A stretch of 6,495 bases of DNA from the NCBI GenBank assembly GCA_052325345.1, contig JBKQVG010000187.1, positions 1 through 6,495 of the forward strand, given 5' to 3'. Both the position numbers and the translations under genes were made by a program. This DNA is from JBEKYD01 sp052325345. Lineage in GTDB: Bacteria; Acidobacteriota; Terriglobia; Bryobacterales; Bryobacteraceae. The notes beneath the pieces are model-generated. The model was given only the letters and a program-made list of their open reading frames with translations, searched no databases and had not been told where the DNA came from. This document shows, one piece after another, positions 3,618 through 6,495 of the stretch; positions within the stretch are counted from its first letter, which is position 1, and every line of letters starts with the position of its first letter.

Positions 3618-6368
3618 TCAGAACTCGGTTCCCGGCGCCGCCGCCGGCTTGGGAAAATCGTTGAAGTTCAGAATCGCGTTGGCCAGCATGTTGAACTCGC
3701 CCAGGTTCTGCCAGCGGTAGCACGGGTTGGTGGCGAACAGAACGACCCGGCCGCGCTCGACCGGTACGTCCACCACCGCCGGCCGGTTGCGCGTCTCGGC
3801 AATGCCCTTGGCGAAACCGCTCAGGACCGAAGCTTCCGTGCCTTCAAACTGCATCAGCACCCCGCGCCGGCCTCCTCCGCCCGTTACCCGCAGCAGCGGA
3901 CCACCGGCGTAACGCACCGGCATGGTCTTGCCGGTATAACCGTAGAAAATCGGATGCTCCGGCCGCAGAACGCGGGCCTCCACAATCGGGCCCGGGGCAT
4001 AGAATTGCGGGCTGGGGCGGGCCGCATCCACGTCCCGCGTGAGCCCGAATTCCGTCGGAAAGTAGCTGGCCGTGCCCAGCGTAATCAGCACTCCGCCCTC
4101 ATGCACGAACTTCTCCAGTTCCACTACCCCTTCCAGGCCCATGCCGCCGGTGATATCTTCGGACTCCCCGTACATCCCCAGGGTGGGAAACTGCGGCGTT
4201 TTGTCGTAGGCAATCGCCTTGCCCTTGGACTCGATGTCGAACACCAGCGACTTGCCGCTTCCACGGCCCTGCGCCGGCATCACGATCACGTCATAGCTCG
4301 CCCGCAGGTCGCCCTTGCGCACGCGTTCCTTGAAAATCAAATCGTAGGGGATCTCGAAATGGTCGAACCCGTAGCGCACCCAGCCCACGTCCTGGGTGTT
4401 GCTCCAGGTCGAATACATCGCCAGGCGCGGCAGGTCCAGGTCGTGCTTCGGGCCTTCCGGCGCGGACGGCAGCGCCACCGCGGTCAGTCCCAGCTTTTCC
4501 ACCTCCGACCTCGCCCGCGGGCTGTTTTCCACCAGCATGGTTCCGGCCGGCAGCTCCGTTCCATTCATCCTCGCGGCTTGCTCGATGGCCTGAAATTTCA
4601 GGTCGTGCAAGCGATAGCGCAGCGTAATCAGGGCGTTTGCACCATTGTGCAGCACCGCCAGCACCGGGCCCTCGCCCTTCACCGTACCCGCGATCCGCAG
4701 CGTGTCCACCGGGTCTACCGGAATATCCAGGATCGCCCGGTCGGCAATCTCGTGTACTTCGGCGTGCGCCATCAACCCCATGGTCCAGGCCGCGTCGTCA
4801 TACGTGCGCAGATTGGGGTCCGGATACTTCTGCACTTCGAGAAGAATCTTGGCCAACCGCCCATACGGCTGGTTCCGTTTCACAATCAACGATCCCACCG
4901 GGTACGTGCCGTCGCGCAGCTTCACTTCGCTCTTGGCCCGCCCCACTTCGATGCCTTGCAGGCGGAGAATGTTGACGATGAAGGCCACCCGCGTCATATC
5001 CGCCTGCCCAGCCGGCAGCACGTACCCGAACGGCGCGTCCGTCTTGCCCGATTCCACCGAGTGCAGGCTCTTGCGATAGAAGTTCTCCAGCACCGTTTGC
5101 GGGAAACTGGCGGTCAGCTCCAGAGCCGACAGCACAGCGGTTTCCATGTAGTTGGTGTTGTTGCGCATCGACCACACCACTTGTTTATAAGCCGGAAGCG
5201 GCCGGTACCATTCCCGCGCGGTCATTCCGCCGCCGCGTCCGCCCGCCGGAGCCGGTGCACCGCCGCCCTCCGGCCCGGCGTCCACGTTGCGCTTCATGGT
5301 GTTGGCGCCGCCGTTGCCGAACGTCTCGTACATGCGCAGCATGCCGTTGTGGTTGGACGACATGAAACCCAGATACCCTGGCGACCACATATCCACGAAG
5401 GCGTGGTCCCACACTCCCGGCATGCCGTAGCCGATCATCTTGGTCATTTCGAAATTCGAATACCAGGGAAGCTCGGCGTAGAGAATCGGGTCTAGCGTCG
5501 GATTCTGCGGCGCCTGCCCGCTGAAGGTATACAGGAATGGCTCCGATTCGTGCAAATCGTGCATGATCGGCGGGTGCCACTCCAGGTAGAACTTCAGCCA
5601 GTTGCGCATCGTTACCTGCGAGTAATTGATGTCGCGATTGTTGTCGTGGTAAATGTACTTGCCCCAGTAAGGCGGCCCCGGCTGGCGGTCGGCTTCCCCT
5701 TCCTCGGAGAGCTTATAGCGGTAATACCAGTCCGTGTAGCGGTCGCGCCCGTCCGGCTCGGCGGTGACGATCATCATGACGATCACGTTCTTGCGGATCT
5801 GATCGTAAAGCGCCCCGTCTTCCGCCGCCAGGCGGTACGCCAGTTCCATCAGCATTTCCGGAGGACCGGTTTCGGCGCTGTGCAACCCGCCCATCAGCAG
5901 GTAAATCGGTTTCGCCTGCGCAATCAGCCGTTGCGCTTCCCGATCGTCCAGGCCGCGCGGATCGGCCAACCGCGCGAGATATCCTTTATATCGATCCAGG
6001 TCGCCAATCGTGGCTTCGTCGGAAATGGCCACCACCATTTGCTCGCGGCCTTCATCGGTCCGGCCGGCCGAGAAGACTTTCACCCGCTTCGAGGCGGCTT
6101 CGAGCGCCCGGTAATAACGATAGATGTCCTTGGTATAGGTGAGCTTCTTGGGCGTGCCGATGTAGTAACCGAGGATATCCTTAGGCTCCGGCACTCCCGC
6201 CACTTTGGGCAGATGGTCCACCAGTGGGCTGGAGAATTCCGGCTTGGTGGTCCATTCCTTCACCAGCCGCGCGAATTCTTCATCCTGCGGCTGCTGGTTT
6301 TGGGCCAGCGTAACCAGAGCGGCCGCTGCTGCCACGGCCGCGAAACCAATCGCCCGCGATACCTTCAT
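3618..6368 (-). CDS. Exported M14-family zinc carboxypeptidase-like protein with GATase-like C-terminal half
   Basis: A 916-residue exported protein. Residues 1-22 are a signal peptide (K2/R5, alanine-rich core, ending near LAQ). The M14 domain lies at about 65-440. It has the HxxE zinc motif GGLHSAETG (H163, E166), the AEPDG turn at 203-207, the NRD motif at 244-246 that matches the substrate carboxylate-binding Asn-Arg, and the third zinc ligand in DLHES (H273). E348 in RMYETFG is the likely catalytic glutamate. These imply hydrolysis of peptides from the C-terminal side outside the cytoplasm; the substrate is unknown. Residues 364-382 are a Gly/Pro/Ala-rich insert. The second half (about 440-916) includes YDVIVMP (692-698) and GLEGVVELEKFVHEGGVLITLG (744-765), which resembles a class-I glutamine-amidotransferase-like fold without an obvious catalytic triad. 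The ATG at 6368 has GGGAGG 6 nt before it; an upstream GTG at 6446 would put 26 residues before the signal peptide. At three times the length of a classic carboxypeptidase it is typical of large bacterial M14 proteins. Confidence 0.93.
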   Translation of the reverse strand: MKVSRAIGFAAVAAAAALVTLAQNQQPQDEEFARLVKEWTTKPEFSSPLVDHLPKVAGVPEPKDILGYYIGTPKKLTYTKDIYRYYRALEAASKRVKVFSAGRTDEGREQMVVAISDEATIGDLDRYKGYLARLADPRGLDDREAQRLIAQAKPIYLLMGGLHSAETGPPEMLMELAYRLAAEDGALYDQIRKNVIVMMIVTAEPDGRDRYTDWYYRYKLSEEGEADRQPGPPYWGKYIYHDNNRDINYSQVTMRNWLKFYLEWHPPIMHDLHESEPFLYTFSGQAPQNPTLDPILYAELPWYSNFEMTKMIGYGMPGVWDHAFVDMWSPGYLGFMSSNHNGMLRMYETFGNGGANTMKRNVDAGPEGGGAPAPAGGRGGGMTAREWYRPLPAYKQVVWSMRNNTNYMETAVLSALELTASFPQTVLENFYRKSLHSVESGKTDAPFGYVLPAGQADMTRVAFIVNILRLQGIEVGRAKSEVKLRDGTYPVGSLIVKRNQPYGRLAKILLEVQKYPDPNLRTYDDAAWTMGLMAHAEVHEIADRAILDIPVDPVDTLRIAGTVKGEGPVLAVLHNGANALITLRYRLHDLKFQAIEQAARMNGTELPAGTMLVENSPRARSEVEKLGLTAVALPSAPEGPKHDLDLPRLAMYSTWSNTQDVGWVRYGFDHFEIPYDLIFKERVRKGDLRASYDVIVMPAQGRGSGKSLVFDIESKGKAIAYDKTPQFPTLGMYGESEDITGGMGLEGVVELEKFVHEGGVLITLGTASYFPTEFGLTRDVDAARPSPQFYAPGPIVEARVLRPEHPIFYGYTGKTMPVRYAGGPLLRVTGGGGRRGVLMQFEGTEASVLSGFAKGIAETRNRPAVVDVPVERGRVVLFATNPCYRWQNLGEFNMLANAILNFNDFPKPAAAPGTEF

Positions 6369-6374
6369 CGACTG

Positions 6375-6380
6375 CCTCCC
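6375..6380 (-). promoter_or_regulatory. Ribosome-binding site deciding the peptidase start
   Basis: GGGAGG on the minus strand ends 6 nt before the ATG at 6368. This is the strongest Shine-Dalgarno sequence in the window. It rules in favour of this start, which also places the signal peptide at the very N terminus. Confidence 0.8.
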
Positions 6381-6399
6381 ACGGAAATAGGTAGCTTCG

Positions 6400-6408
6400 A
6401 ATGTAACA
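6400..6408 (-). promoter_or_regulatory. Weak extended -10 promoter candidate for the peptidase gene
   Basis: TGTTACATT on the minus strand fits an extended -10 (TGn followed by TACATT, four of six matches). It would start transcription about 24 nt before the ATG, leaving room for the ribosome-binding site. No -35 hexamer is visible at 15-19 nt, so this is a tentative call. Confidence 0.25.
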
Positions 6409-6455
6409 CATACCGGGACCCGGACCGTGGAGCCTGGGCGACGCACAAACCCGCA

Positions 6456-6479
6456 GCTTTAGCGCCTTAGCTCCGGCGC
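6456..6479. repeat. Tandem 8-nt repeat with overlapping dyad upstream of the peptidase gene
   Basis: GCTTTAGC (6456-6463) and GCCTTAGC (6464-6471) are tandem with one mismatch. The arm GCGCC (6462-6466) also pairs with GGCGC (6475-6479) across an 8-nt loop. This is a compact block of symmetry about 90-110 bp upstream of the peptidase start. It might be a regulator-binding site or the remains of an upstream gene's 3' structure. The rest of 6369-6495 shows no gene. Confidence 0.3.
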
Positions 6480-6495
6480 CCATGCCCGTTGGACC

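Noticed and set aside
3954..5495. A 513-codon open frame on the plus strand opposite the peptidase gene
   Set aside because: It is exactly antisense to a strongly supported M14 coding region. Its product is rich in Arg, His, Gln and Val with no domain, as expected from the reverse frame of GC-rich codons.
5550..6470. A 306-codon open frame on the plus strand over the peptidase N-terminal half
   Set aside because: It is antisense to the signal peptide and the zinc-binding domain. Composition is biased to Arg, Val and His with no recognisable motif, and the frame is kept open only by codon bias in the real gene.

Overview
The window looks like a piece of an Acidobacteriota chromosome, probably from the Bryobacterales/Solibacter side. 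This placement is inferred from gene content: a secreted protein of the 'VWFA-related acidobacterial' type sits beside a very long secreted M14 metallopeptidase, on GC-rich DNA. No rRNA, tRNA or other taxonomic marker is present.

Four genes are supported, and all lie on the minus strand. In transcription order, from the right end leftwards, they are: (1) a 916-residue exported zinc carboxypeptidase-like M14 protein (6368 to 3618) with a C-terminal glutamine-amidotransferase-like half; (2) a 313-residue exported VWA-domain protein (3446 to 2505); (3) a 352-residue cytoplasmic HEAT-repeat protein of unknown role (2168 to 1110); (4) a 227-residue integral-membrane methyltransferase of the ICMT/PEMT superfamily (715 to 32). 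The gaps between them are 171, 336 and 394 bp. These are wide for a tight operon, so most genes probably have their own promoters or leaders. No shared pathway can be read from the sequence. The two right-hand genes both encode envelope or secreted products, while the two left-hand ones do not.

The less ordinary content is in the gaps. Before the VWA gene, a perfect 9-bp inverted repeat (3449-3457 with 3492-3500) buries the Shine-Dalgarno sequence 2 nt before the start codon, which suggests translational control. Between the HEAT and methyltransferase genes there are two diverged direct copies of an element (814-883 and 947-1001) sharing a 16-nt identical core. The methyltransferase gene has a good sigma70-type promoter placed so close to the ATG that its mRNA would have only about 8 nt of leader. 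Upstream of the HEAT gene, two hairpins compete for the same arm.

No CRISPR array, insertion sequence, attachment site, RNA gene or plus-strand gene was found. The long plus-strand reading frames opposite the peptidase gene are best explained as shadows of GC-rich codon use.
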